Positions 45,604-53,355 of a DNA stretch of 59,371 bases are shown here, piece by piece. The notes under the pieces were generated by a model. The model was not told where the DNA came from. It searched no databases and saw nothing but the letters and a program-made list of their open reading frames with translations. Origin of the DNA: Butyrivibrio sp. (GTDB taxonomy: Bacteria > Bacillota > Clostridia > Lachnospirales > Lachnospiraceae). Each line of letters starts with the position of its first letter. The stretch's first letter is position 1. A program made the position numbers and the translations under genes. The stretch is from NCBI GenBank assembly GCA_017413105.1, contig JAFPVA010000116.1, positions 1-59,371 on the forward strand, read 5' to 3'.

Positions 45604-45921
45604 ATGGAAAATCAGATGAAACGAGGCCTTTTGGATGTATGCGTCCTGGCTGCCATCAAAAATGAAGACTCCTACGGCTATCAGATAGTAAAGGACATGA
45701 GTTCCTACGTTGAAATATCTGAGTCGACGCTTTACCCGATACTGCGCAGACTTGAGAATCAGCAACTGTTGACGGTAAGGTCAGCAGAACACAACGGGAG
45801 GCTTAGGAAGTATTACCACATAACCGATGCAGGGCTTGCCAGACTAAAAGCCTTCGAGGAAGAGTGGAAAGAATTGATGCAGATTTATGAGTATGTGACG
45901 AGAGGGGACAAGAATGAATAA
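45604..45921 (+). CDS. PadR-family transcriptional regulator
   Basis: A 105-residue winged-helix repressor. Family marks are MKRGLLDVCVLAAIKNEDSYGY at the start (first helix), the recognition helix region ISESTLYPILRRLENQQLL near 43-61, and the wing RKYYHITDAG near 75-84, followed by a dimerisation helix. ATG 45604 has AGGAGGT 6 bases upstream; a GTG at 45601 is too close. It overlaps the HAAS gene by 8 bases and heads a three-gene operon. PadR regulators of this short type usually respond to envelope stress or drugs bound in the dimer groove. Confidence 0.95.
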   Translation: MENQMKRGLLDVCVLAAIKNEDSYGYQIVKDMSSYVEISESTLYPILRRLENQQLLTVRSAEHNGRLRKYYHITDAGLARLKAFEEEWKELMQIYEYVTRGDKNE

Positions 45922-46513
45922 GACAGAGTTTACCAATCAGCTGACGGCTGCACTTGCCGGTCTTTCGGAGGAGGACATCAGAAAATCGGTGGACTTTTAT
46001 ACAGAGATGATCGATGACCGCATTGAAGATGGGATGCCTGAGGAGGAAGCGGTTGCAGCTCTTGGAAATATTGATGAGATCAGGAGTAACATCCTGCAGG
46101 AGATTCCCATAACAAGGATAGTAAAAGAAAAGATTACTCCTAAGAGAGCCTTTAGCCCGGTGGAGATAGTTCTTTTAATTTTCGGAGCGCCGCTGTGGCT
46201 GCCGCTGCTTTTAGCTTTCATAATTATATGCTTTGCGCTATTCCTGTGCTTTTGGATCATCATTCTTTCGCTTTATGTTGTTGATCTTTCAGTATTTCTT
46301 GCAGGAATGGTTGGAATCATCGCACCGTTCACCGGATTAAACACAGCCTTCGCCGGATTGTTTACATTAGGCTGCGGAATAGCTCTTTTAGGTCTGTCGG
46401 TTCTGCTGTTTTTTGGTTTCAATCAGGTGGCAAAGGGAATGCTCTTTTTAAGCAAAAAGATCGTTTTGGGAATCAAGAAGCATTTTGTGGGAGGTAATAC
46501 AAATGAGAATTGA
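45914..46513 (+). CDS. HAAS-domain membrane protein (DUF1700 type)
   Basis: A 199-residue protein with an N-terminal helical HAAS/DUF1700 domain (MNKTEFTNQL, SEEDIRKSVDFYTEMIDDRIEDG, EEEAVAALG) of about 75 residues, then four hydrophobic helices between residues 90 and 180, and a basic tail. HAAS domains are the usual partners of PadR regulators, possibly relaying a membrane signal to them. It overlaps padR by 8 bases and the next gene by 11, so translation is coupled throughout. Confidence 0.9.
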   Translation: MNKTEFTNQLTAALAGLSEEDIRKSVDFYTEMIDDRIEDGMPEEEAVAALGNIDEIRSNILQEIPITRIVKEKITPKRAFSPVEIVLLIFGAPLWLPLLLAFIIICFALFLCFWIIILSLYVVDLSVFLAGMVGIIAPFTGLNTAFAGLFTLGCGIALLGLSVLLFFGFNQVAKGMLFLSKKIVLGIKKHFVGGNTNEN

Positions 46514-47414
46514 GAAAAAAATTGCAATAATCATCGCTGCAATTATGGTCATAGGGGGATTATCAATGGCCATTTCTGCAGTATTATCTGTAGGAGGAAA
46601 TTTCAGAAATATGTTCGGGACAGTGGAGTATCAGGAACAGACAAAAGAGATAACAGAAGCTTTTGACGATATAGATATCGATGTTAAGGATCAGGATCTT
46701 TATATCAAAAAATCAACAGATAAGAGAGCTTATTTTATCTGTAGTGAAAGTAAGAATATTAAATACAACGTGTCTGTATCAGGAAAGACCTTGAAAATAG
46801 AAGAAAAGTCAGAAAACAAGTTATGGCATTTCAGCTTCGGAGATATGGATTCGCACCCAGCCCAGCTCTATCTCCCGGAGGACAAATACAATAATCTGAA
46901 AGCTCATGTCGGAAGTGGAGACATGTACCTTCAGGAGAGTTTCGAGCTTGGTAACGTGGATCTTAAGGTAGGAAGCGGCAACATATATCTTGATAAAGTG
47001 ATTGCCGATGCGGTTAATCTCAAGACCGGAAGCGGACAGATATGGTTTACAGGATCCCAGACAGTCAGCACTTCTATTCATTCCGGTAGTGGTGATCTTA
47101 CTGCTCAGGACATCGCATGCAAAAAAGGCTTTAGCGTTGATACAGGCAGTGGAAAGCTGTTCCTTTCCAATGTCACTTCCACAGAGTCTTTTTATGCCAA
47201 GGCAAGCAGCGGCGATATTTTCCTGGAATCCTGCGATAGCATTAAGATGGAGCTTCGTTCCGGAAGCGGAGATATAACCGGTTCAATCAAAACTGCAAAG
47301 ACCTTTGATGCCCATGCAGGTTCAGGTGACGTGAGAGTTCCTACGGATGGAAATGGAGGAAATTGCCTTATTAAGACCGGATCTGGAGATATCGAGATTA
47401 CAGTTGAGAATTAA
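46503..47414 (+). CDS. DUF4097 beta-helix adhesin-like protein
   Basis: A 303-residue protein with one N-terminal membrane helix (about 8-30), then a repetitive beta-strand domain in which S-G-S-G-D/N/Q-I/L recurs about every 18-20 residues (HVGSGDMYL, KVGSGNIYL, KTGSGQIWF, HSGSGDLTA, DTGSGKLFL, RSGSGDITG, HAGSGDVRV, KTGSGDIEI). This is the DUF4097 family found next to PadR and HAAS proteins and related to LiaF/LiaG of cell-envelope stress systems. ATG 46503 has GGGAGGT 8 bases upstream. The domain probably lies outside the cell. The ligand is unknown. Confidence 0.9.
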   Translation: MRIEKKIAIIIAAIMVIGGLSMAISAVLSVGGNFRNMFGTVEYQEQTKEITEAFDDIDIDVKDQDLYIKKSTDKRAYFICSESKNIKYNVSVSGKTLKIEEKSENKLWHFSFGDMDSHPAQLYLPEDKYNNLKAHVGSGDMYLQESFELGNVDLKVGSGNIYLDKVIADAVNLKTGSGQIWFTGSQTVSTSIHSGSGDLTAQDIACKKGFSVDTGSGKLFLSNVTSTESFYAKASSGDIFLESCDSIKMELRSGSGDITGSIKTAKTFDAHAGSGDVRVPTDGNGGNCLIKTGSGDIEITVEN

Positions 47415-47479
47415 ATTCAGGGGATAGTGATCTCTTTGGGAAGGGATTTTTAGTTCATTTCATTAGATTTAATAATAAC

Positions 47480-47521
47480 GAGCCAGGCAAGATGATTTTT
47501 CGGATGATTTTTGCTTGGCTC
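47480..47521 (+). promoter_or_regulatory. imperfect hairpin after the DUF4097 gene
   Basis: GAGCCAGGCAA and TTGCTTGGCTC pair at 10 of 11 positions around a loop holding two copies of GATGATTTTT. No T-run follows, so termination is uncertain. Confidence 0.45.
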
Positions 47522-47721
47522 GTATGACATGCAGCCCTAGTCTAACACTCACAGCGATCTTTTCTTGTAATCCTAGTGTCTGTCTGCTGTTACTTCTTGC
47601 GCTCAGGACACTCGAGGCAAGAGTAATAGGTCATACAAGCGTTGTTTTCTGGGAAAATACTGTCATTTTCCTTCTTGATGTACATAATGTTATCTGTCAC
47701 GTTCCCTTTGCTTTTTTCTAT

Positions 47722-47847
47722 ATGCGCTGTCGGAAAAGCCTTTTTATCTTGGAAAACCGTAAAGGAAAACGGATCGCATTCATTATCTCTGTATTGGCAG
47801 GTATAGTCGCTTACTATATTTGCAAATGGTTAGACAGGGATGAGTAA
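47722..47847 (+). CDS. possible Ldr/Fst-like type I toxin peptide
   Basis: A 41-residue frame (or 33 residues from a TTG at 47749) ending in VLAGIVAYYICKWLDRDE. One hydrophobic helix followed by a Trp-Leu-x-x-Arg end matches the layout of type I toxins such as LdrD (VIAGILASMIVNWLNKRK) and Fst. No good ribosome site is visible, which is common for these toxins but also for false frames. A perfect hairpin follows at 47888-47917. The same frame is open upstream to 47515 without convincing coding character. It could also be a decayed remnant. The rest of 47415-48150 holds no other gene that I can support. Confidence 0.4.
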   Translation: MRCRKSLFILENRKGKRIAFIISVLAGIVAYYICKWLDRDE

Positions 47848-47887
47848 CACGGTACTAGCCTGAGAACAGCTCACTCTGACGAGCAAG

Positions 47888-47917
47888 AAACCCTCGATGT
47901 CGCCACATCGAGGGTTT
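47888..47917. terminator. perfect 13-bp hairpin, possibly bidirectional terminator
   Basis: AAACCCTCGATGT (47888-47900) and ACATCGAGGGTTT (47905-47917) pair fully around CGCC. The T content after it is modest (TCGCTTTG). It lies 40 bases after the possible toxin peptide. Confidence 0.65.
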
Positions 47918-48156
47918 CGCTTTGTCATAGAATATATAATCGCTTTTTATTGCGTTTCCGCATAATCATATTACTACAACTATTATTTTCAGTCAAATAA
48001 AACTCTTATAAAGAAACTCGATCAATAGCTGCTTTTTCCACATTATACATGATTAGTACGCAGATTTGTACCCTAAAATTACCCTAATTTAAGTGTTCCA
48101 AAACGTACTTTTTTGAACCAAAACAGACATTTACAACAAAAGAGTTATAACAACAA

Positions 48157-48201
48157 AAAAGACTGAAACACCAGCATTCATCTGGATTCCAGTCTTTTTT
48201 A
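48157..48201 (-). terminator. terminator of the tRNA gene
   Basis: On the minus strand AAAAGACTG...CCAG and CTGG...CAGTCTTTT form the stem, followed by TTTTTT. It begins 7 bases after the 3' end of the tRNA and could also work on the plus strand. Confidence 0.85.
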
Positions 48202-48207
48202 TTGAGC

Positions 48208-48278
48208 AGGGGAAGCAGGATTCGAACCCGCATGAGCGGTTTTGGAGACCGGCATACTAGCCATTGTATGATTCCCCT
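48208..48278 (-). tRNA. tRNA-Trp(CCA)-like gene with a shortened anticodon arm
   Basis: Read on the minus strand: acceptor AGGGGAA/TTCCCCT (7 perfect pairs), D stem ATAC/GTAT with loop AATGGCTA, anticodon region CGGTCTCCAAACCG, T arm GCGGG-TTCGAAT-CCTGC and discriminator G, as in bacterial tRNA-Trp. The anticodon loop CTCCAAA should be followed by A and a paired stem, but one A is missing (three A instead of four), leaving either a 4-bp stem with a 6-nt loop or a broken stem. CCA is not encoded. Promoter and terminator are both strong. It is either a tRNA-Trp with an assembly error in an A-run, or an unusual or dead copy. Confidence 0.75.
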
Positions 48279-48312
48279 TTATGCCGTCGTCGCTATCGCA
48301 CCGACGAATGCT

Positions 48313-48341
48313 AGTATAGCATGATGATTTTGAAATGTAAA
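48313..48341 (-). promoter_or_regulatory. promoter of the tRNA gene
   Basis: On the minus strand TTTACA (48341-48336), 17 bases, TATACT (48318-48313), with transcription expected to start about 30 bases before the tRNA. Confidence 0.75.
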
Positions 48342-48373
48342 GAAGTTTTTTTGATTATTTTAGCAACTCCAAC

Positions 48374-48417
48374 GGGGTTGCTTTGGGGTTGTTTTGGGGT
48401 TTACTTTGCGTTATACT
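48374..48417 (+). promoter_or_regulatory. three 11-bp tandem repeats and promoter of the AAA gene
   Basis: GGGGTTGCTTT (48374), GGGGTTGTTTT (48385) and GGGGTTTACTT (48396) follow each other at exactly 11 bases. TTGTTT (48389-48394), 17 bases, TATACT (48412-48417) is a plausible promoter whose -35 box lies in the second repeat. Helical phasing suggests a cooperative activator or repressor site. Confidence 0.5.
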
Positions 48418-48440
48418 ATGCTTGACTGGAGGACTGTCTT

Positions 48441-50288
48441 ATGAGTATAGAGAGCAGTAGAATGTCAGAGCTTAGGGCTGAAATAGAGTTATTACCCAAG
48501 GGCAATATTACTTATAAAAATATACGCGGAAAACGTCGGATGTATCTTCAATGGTATGAAGATGGCATCAAGAAGAGCGTCTATGTCAAAAAAGCCGATG
48601 AAGATGATATTGAAGCTAAGGTGAACCGTCGCAAGGAATTAGAACGGGAGCTTCGAGTGGAAGCCTATGTGGCTGGTTTGTCGGGGGCTTTGAGAGATAA
48701 CGATTTTCTTCAAGAAGAAAAAGGCAGCTACAGTAATAATGATGTTTCTTTTGAAATGCGCGTAGTAAGATATGATTCACTTGCTGCTATGTGCAAAGGC
48801 GTTGAAAAATACGACAGAAGGGAGTGTTTTGAACTCCTTGATAGGTACCTTGGAAGTGATACTTATGGAAAGGTATGCCTGATCTACGGTCTTAGACGTA
48901 CCGGGAAAACGACACTTGTTCTTCAGGCGATTTCTGATTTGCCATTAGATGAAACGGCATATATAAAGGCTCTTTCGACAGATACCATGGCCATGCTTAA
49001 CAGAGACCTTAGGAAGCTGGAGGAATTGCGTGTTAAGTATGTTTTTATTGATGAGGTTACGCTTATTAGTGATTTCATTGATTCAGCATCTCTTTTGTCA
49101 GATGTATATAGTATGACCGGGATGAAGATAATTCTTTCCGGCACGGATTCGTTAGGACTTATTCTTTCCACAGACGATGAGCTCTATGACAGGTCTTTTA
49201 CCATACATACAACATTCATCCCTTTCAGGGAGTACTCCAGGCTTCTGGGGAAGAATGACATAGATGAGTACATCAGATATGGAGGTACTCTTAGAGCAGG
49301 TGAGACTAACTTTGATGATAATGATCTCATGGATGAGGGAGCTTCGTTTAGAGATGATGAATCTGCCAGGAGGTACATTGATACAGCTATAGCGCGGAAT
49401 ATTCAGCATAGCCTGGCGTGCTACAAATCCGGCGGGCATTTCAGGCATCTTTTGGATTTGTATGAAAACGGGGAACTGACAGGAGCGATTAATCGCATTA
49501 TTGAGGATATGAACCACAGGTTTTTGTTGTCTGTTCTTGAGAAGGATTTTGTATCCCATGATCTTGGTTCGGCCAGACAGATAGATCGAAAAAAGAAAGC
49601 CTTGGAGGGAAAGGAAAGCGTTCTTGATCATATCGATGAACTTACTGTAGTTAATAAACTCAGGGAAATACTGGATATAAAGAATTCGGATGAGAGAATT
49701 GTACCTTTAGACAGGAACCATGTAGCAGAGATAAAAGAGTATCTATATCTGCTGGATCTTATTATGAATTGCGAAAGCGAATCCATAGAGGGAATGGGAA
49801 CTGAGGAAAGGATTCTTTTCACTCAGCCGGGTATGCGTTATTGTCAGGCGCAGGCCCTTGTTTTTTCCTTGATGAAGGATGAGATATTTAGTTTAGTGTC
49901 CGCAAGGGAAAGAGGAGAAATCTGTGATAGGATACTTGGTGATGTCAGGGGACGTATGTTGGAAGAAATAGTTCTTTTAGAGACTGTTAAAACATTACCT
50001 GCCGGGCAGAGAGCGTTTAAACTGGTATTTCCAATGGGAGAGTTTGATATGGTGATACTGGACGAGCAGAACTATGCTATCCGGCTTTATGAGATCAAGC
50101 ATTCCGAGCAGATAGATTCACATCAGTATAGACATCTTGTGAATAAAGATATGTGTCAAAAAGCTGAATTTAAGTACGGCACTATATTGGATAAAACGGT
50201 TCTTTATAGGGGAACTGATACGGAAGTTAATGGTATAAAATATCGAAATGTGGAGAAATACCTCATGGAATTGGGTGCTAGGCGCTAA
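48441..50288 (+). CDS. AAA_14-type ATPase with C-terminal PD-(D/E)XK nuclease-like domain (DUF4143 type)
   Basis: A 615-residue protein. Residues 15-75 form a small beta-hairpin plus helix (GNITYKNIRGKRRMYLQWYEDG), a module seen at the N-terminus of some mobile-element proteins. The ATPase has Walker A GLRRTGKTT (Lys156) and Walker B VFIDEV (Asp204, Glu205), then sensor LSGTDS near 234. Near the end, GEFDMVIL (Asp536) followed by YEIKHS (Glu551, Lys553) fits a PD-(D/E)XK nuclease core, as in AAA_14/DUF4143 proteins. Such genes are scattered in genomes and of uncertain role, often accessory. GGAGGA lies 7 bases before the ATG. It stands alone beside the tRNA gene. Confidence 0.85.
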   Translation: MSIESSRMSELRAEIELLPKGNITYKNIRGKRRMYLQWYEDGIKKSVYVKKADEDDIEAKVNRRKELERELRVEAYVAGLSGALRDNDFLQEEKGSYSNNDVSFEMRVVRYDSLAAMCKGVEKYDRRECFELLDRYLGSDTYGKVCLIYGLRRTGKTTLVLQAISDLPLDETAYIKALSTDTMAMLNRDLRKLEELRVKYVFIDEVTLISDFIDSASLLSDVYSMTGMKIILSGTDSLGLILSTDDELYDRSFTIHTTFIPFREYSRLLGKNDIDEYIRYGGTLRAGETNFDDNDLMDEGASFRDDESARRYIDTAIARNIQHSLACYKSGGHFRHLLDLYENGELTGAINRIIEDMNHRFLLSVLEKDFVSHDLGSARQIDRKKKALEGKESVLDHIDELTVVNKLREILDIKNSDERIVPLDRNHVAEIKEYLYLLDLIMNCESESIEGMGTEERILFTQPGMRYCQAQALVFSLMKDEIFSLVSARERGEICDRILGDVRGRMLEEIVLLETVKTLPAGQRAFKLVFPMGEFDMVILDEQNYAIRLYEIKHSEQIDSHQYRHLVNKDMCQKAEFKYGTILDKTVLYRGTDTEVNGIKYRNVEKYLMELGARR

Positions 50289-50333
50289 TGTGCTATACTG
50301 AACCTGCACCTATTTACATGATGGAGAGCTGGT

Positions 50334-50385
50334 TACCGTTAGCGACCGTATTTTGGTCGGTTACGGTATCCGCATCCGATCGGAT
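50334..50385. promoter_or_regulatory. long hairpin and perfect palindrome before the amylase gene
   Basis: TACCGTTAGCGACC and GGTCGGTTACGGTA (within 50334-50368) pair at 12 of 14 positions. Next to it ATCCGATCGGAT (50374-50385) is a perfect 12-bp palindrome. Both lie within 95 bases of the amylase start. No T-run follows, so an operator or mRNA leader is more likely than a terminator. I recognise no known riboswitch. Confidence 0.5.
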
Positions 50386-50426
50386 TTTGTCAGATACAGA
50401 CTGGTGTTTATAGAGGAGGAATGACT

Positions 50427-52349
50427 ATGAAAAAGAGAGTTTTAGCGGCATTTCTGGTGTCGGCGTTTATTTTATCTGCGTGCCAGGGCAAATCAGCACC
50501 GGAGGCGGATCAGGCAGATACGGATTCACAGGAATCAGTAGCAGACACCCGCGAAACAATATCATCAGATGCGGTTGCAGAGTCAAACATGCAAGATTCG
50601 AATAATGCAGATTCAAAAAATGTGGAATCAACTGTTTCTACGTCATCGTCGGAGAATCTGCCTCCGCTTAATGTATTAGATGACAAATACAGAACTACCT
50701 ATGAGATATTTGTTTATTCCTTTGCTGACAGCAATGGCGATGGAATCGGCGATCTAAAGGGCGTGACAGATAAGCTTGACTACATAAATGATGGTGATGA
50801 CAGCACAGATACGGATCTTGGCTGCAATCAGATATGGCTTATGCCGATAATGCCGTCTCCTACTTATCACAAATATGATGTGGTTGATTACAAGGACATT
50901 GACGAGCAGTACGGCACTTTGGAGGATTTTGACAATCTGGTGAAGGCATGTCATGACAGGGGCATCAAAGTGATAATCGATCTTGTGCTGAACCATACAT
51001 CCAGTGAGCACCCCTGGTTTAAGGAGGCGAAAGAGTATCTGAAAAACCACAGCGAACTGGATAGCCTCTATGGGGAGAACGGCGGTGCTATTCCTGAGAT
51101 AGAGAGCGAATGCCCCTATGTCTATTACTACAATTTCACCAAACAGCAGCAGACAGGATACGAAAAGGTAAATGGAACTGACTGGTACTATGAGGCCCGT
51201 TTCTGGTCAGGAATGCCGGATCTTAATTTAAGCAGCACTGCCGTTTGGAACGAGATTACAGAAATAACACAGTTCTGGACCGACAGGGGCGTTGATGGCT
51301 ACAGGCTTGATGCTGTTGCCTATTACTACACAGACAACAATGAGCAGAACATAGAGTTCATGACCCGCTTCAACGACATGGTAAAGAGTCAGAACGATAA
51401 TGCATATATTGTTGGTGAAGCCTGGGTAGCGCAGTCCACCTACGCAGACTACTACACCAGCGGAATCGACAGTTTTTTTGACTTTGATTTCTCAGGAAGT
51501 GAGGGAATGATAGCGACTGTTGCCAGAGGAAAAAAGGCACCTGTCCTGTTTGCAAAGGCTATGGCCCAGGAGGAAGAGCTTTACGAGTCAAAGAATCCTG
51601 ATTACGTGAATGCGCCCTTTTATACCAATCATGATATGGCAAGGAGTGCAGGTTACTTTGTGGGCCGGGGCTCAGATAACATGGTGAAGATGTCAGGAGC
51701 ACTTAACCTTCTTATGGGTGGAAATGCCTTTGTTTACTATGGCGAAGAGCTTGGCATGAAGGGCTCCGGAAAAGATGAGAATAAGCGGGCTCCTATGCAG
51801 TGGACCGCTTTGGGTTCAGGCAGCGCAGACGAATCCATCATGTGCGATGGACCAAAGGACATGGAAAAGTTTGAAATGCCGTATCCCGCTCTTGATGAAC
51901 AGGCTTTAGATCCTTATTCCATTTACAACTATTACAAAAAGGCAATTCGCCTTAGGAACACATTCCCTGTTATCGCCAGGGGCAAAACAGAGCCCATAGA
52001 GGTTCTCTCGGATGAGACTTCAGGCGTTGGAGCTTTCCTTAGATATGGCAGTACCGGACTTTCATCCGATTCCGGTGACTATATTGTCTTTGATGAAAAT
52101 GGTGATAATATCGGAATGGATGGTGTAGTTAAGCCTGCTCTTGGTGCAAAAGATCCGTTATATGGGGAGGCAGCGCTGCTTATACTTATAAATAACGGCA
52201 AAGACACTAAGACAGTTGACCTTTCCAAGTGGAGCGGAACAGGTAATAACCCTGAACTTGCTTTTGAATTAAATGTTGGTGAGGAGAGCAGTGCACTTGA
52301 GGGAACAACCCTGACTATTCCTTCCTATGGAATTGCAGTGGTAAAGTAA
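50427..52349 (+). CDS. alpha-amylase family GH13 lipoprotein
   Basis: A 640-residue surface enzyme that cleaves alpha-1,4-glucans such as starch or maltodextrin. Lipobox LSAC near residue 19, then a Ser/Asp/Glu-rich linker of about 65 residues. The GH13 regions are DLVLNHTS (I), GYRLDAVAYY with nucleophile Asp295 (II), VGEAW with acid Glu331 (III) and FYTNHD with Asp403 (IV); the N-terminal SFADSNGDGIGDLKG matches the oligo-1,6-glucosidase/neopullulanase-like subfamilies with a calcium-binding loop. A C-terminal beta domain follows from about 545. ATG 50427 is chosen because AGAGGAGG lies 7 bases before it; ATG 50421 is too close. Confidence 0.95.
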   Translation: MKKRVLAAFLVSAFILSACQGKSAPEADQADTDSQESVADTRETISSDAVAESNMQDSNNADSKNVESTVSTSSSENLPPLNVLDDKYRTTYEIFVYSFADSNGDGIGDLKGVTDKLDYINDGDDSTDTDLGCNQIWLMPIMPSPTYHKYDVVDYKDIDEQYGTLEDFDNLVKACHDRGIKVIIDLVLNHTSSEHPWFKEAKEYLKNHSELDSLYGENGGAIPEIESECPYVYYYNFTKQQQTGYEKVNGTDWYYEARFWSGMPDLNLSSTAVWNEITEITQFWTDRGVDGYRLDAVAYYYTDNNEQNIEFMTRFNDMVKSQNDNAYIVGEAWVAQSTYADYYTSGIDSFFDFDFSGSEGMIATVARGKKAPVLFAKAMAQEEELYESKNPDYVNAPFYTNHDMARSAGYFVGRGSDNMVKMSGALNLLMGGNAFVYYGEELGMKGSGKDENKRAPMQWTALGSGSADESIMCDGPKDMEKFEMPYPALDEQALDPYSIYNYYKKAIRLRNTFPVIARGKTEPIEVLSDETSGVGAFLRYGSTGLSSDSGDYIVFDENGDNIGMDGVVKPALGAKDPLYGEAALLILINNGKDTKTVDLSKWSGTGNNPELAFELNVGEESSALEGTTLTIPSYGIAVVK

Positions 52350-52352
52350 AAT

Positions 52353-52440
52353 GTAGATTTCGTGAGAACATGATTCAGACGGCAAACAAGCCCTTCGATG
52401 TAAGTCGACTGGAATTGGATTGTTTGTTGATATATTTACG
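52353..52440 (+). repeat. structured intergenic repeat, copy between amylase and HAD genes
   Basis: AGATTTCGTGAGAACATGAT matches the right arm of hairpin 1 and the following block of the 55254 copy, but the left arm is missing. Hairpin 2 is present: CAAACAA with TTGTTTG as outer stem and TCGA...TCGA inside. It runs almost to the ribosome site of the HAD gene. Confidence 0.75.
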
Positions 52441-52448
52441 AGGAGATT

Positions 52449-53303
52449 ATGAAAAAAGAATTCGACAACTATATTTTTGACTTATATGGAACTCTGATCG
52501 ACATCCACACGGATGAGGAGAAAGAGGGACTCTGGCAGGAGATGGCAGAGTATCTCATGGCGAACTTTGGCGTAAGCTATAAGTCAGAGGCTCTTAGAAA
52601 AAGATATGTTGAAATCTGCGCTGAGGAGGAGAAAAAACTTAAGGCAAAAAATGGCGCAGACTTTCCGGAAATCAGAATTGAAAATGTGTGGGGGAGACTT
52701 ATTTCTGAGGGAAAATCCTGCTGTGAGAAGGCTTCTTCAGACACTGCTGCAGCTTGTGGCAATACTCTGGATACAGGCGAAAGCGAATCGAATGTCTTTG
52801 CTACTGTAGACCTGGAGTCCAAGGAAATCCGCAATCTCTGTATCTTTTTCCGTGAGTCCTCGAGAGATAAACTTGTAGTCTACGAGGGAGTCAAAGATAC
52901 TCTGGATAAACTGAAAGCTATGGGGAAGGGTATATTTCTTTTATCTAATGCCCAGCGCGCCTTTACGGAAAAAGAGCTGGAGGATACAGGATTAACGGAT
53001 TACTTCGATGATATTTTCATTTCCTCTGACAAGGAAATAAAGAAACCACAGAAGGAGTTTTTGGAACTGCTTGTCAGGAAAAATGGGCTTTTCGTTGACA
53101 AGTGTGTTATGATAGGTAATGACATTTTCAGTGATGTGGGTGTTGCGTTCAAAAATGGCATGAACAGCGTTTTTCTTAACACCTATGATTTTACTGAAAA
53201 GAAAATTGACAGAGAGCTGTCTGAGCTTGGAATAAAGGGCTCGGAGCTGATGCCTGTCATAGCAGGGGATGGAGATATTCGCAGCATTCTTCCGGGAGCA
53301 TGA
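52449..53303 (+). CDS. HAD-superfamily hydrolase, phosphatase-like
   Basis: A 284-residue cytosolic hydrolase. Motif I FDLYGTLIDIH has the nucleophile and acid Asp pair in the less common DLYGT form, motif II is LLSNAQ near 160, motif III is the Lys in EIKKPQKEF near 198, and motif IV is IGNDIFSDVG near 222. The cap region has an extra Ser/Cys/Ala-rich stretch (about 90-125) that looks unstructured. Members act on sugar phosphates or nucleotides; the substrate is unknown. GAGGAG lies 5 bases before the ATG. It precedes pepF by 52 bases, perhaps in one transcript. Confidence 0.88.
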   Translation: MKKEFDNYIFDLYGTLIDIHTDEEKEGLWQEMAEYLMANFGVSYKSEALRKRYVEICAEEEKKLKAKNGADFPEIRIENVWGRLISEGKSCCEKASSDTAAACGNTLDTGESESNVFATVDLESKEIRNLCIFFRESSRDKLVVYEGVKDTLDKLKAMGKGIFLLSNAQRAFTEKELEDTGLTDYFDDIFISSDKEIKKPQKEFLELLVRKNGLFVDKCVMIGNDIFSDVGVAFKNGMNSVFLNTYDFTEKKIDRELSELGIKGSELMPVIAGDGDIRSILPGA

Positions 53304-53355
53304 CCTTGGGAAATGCATTAATTTGGCAAATATAATAAATAAGAGAGGATTACGT

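Noticed and set aside
48374-48407. Tandem repeats as a CRISPR array
   Set aside because: Units are only 11 bases, with no spacers and no cas genes nearby.
53269-53355. N-terminal extension of PepF into the HAD gene
   Set aside because: No family similarity and a clear ribosome site before ATG 53356.
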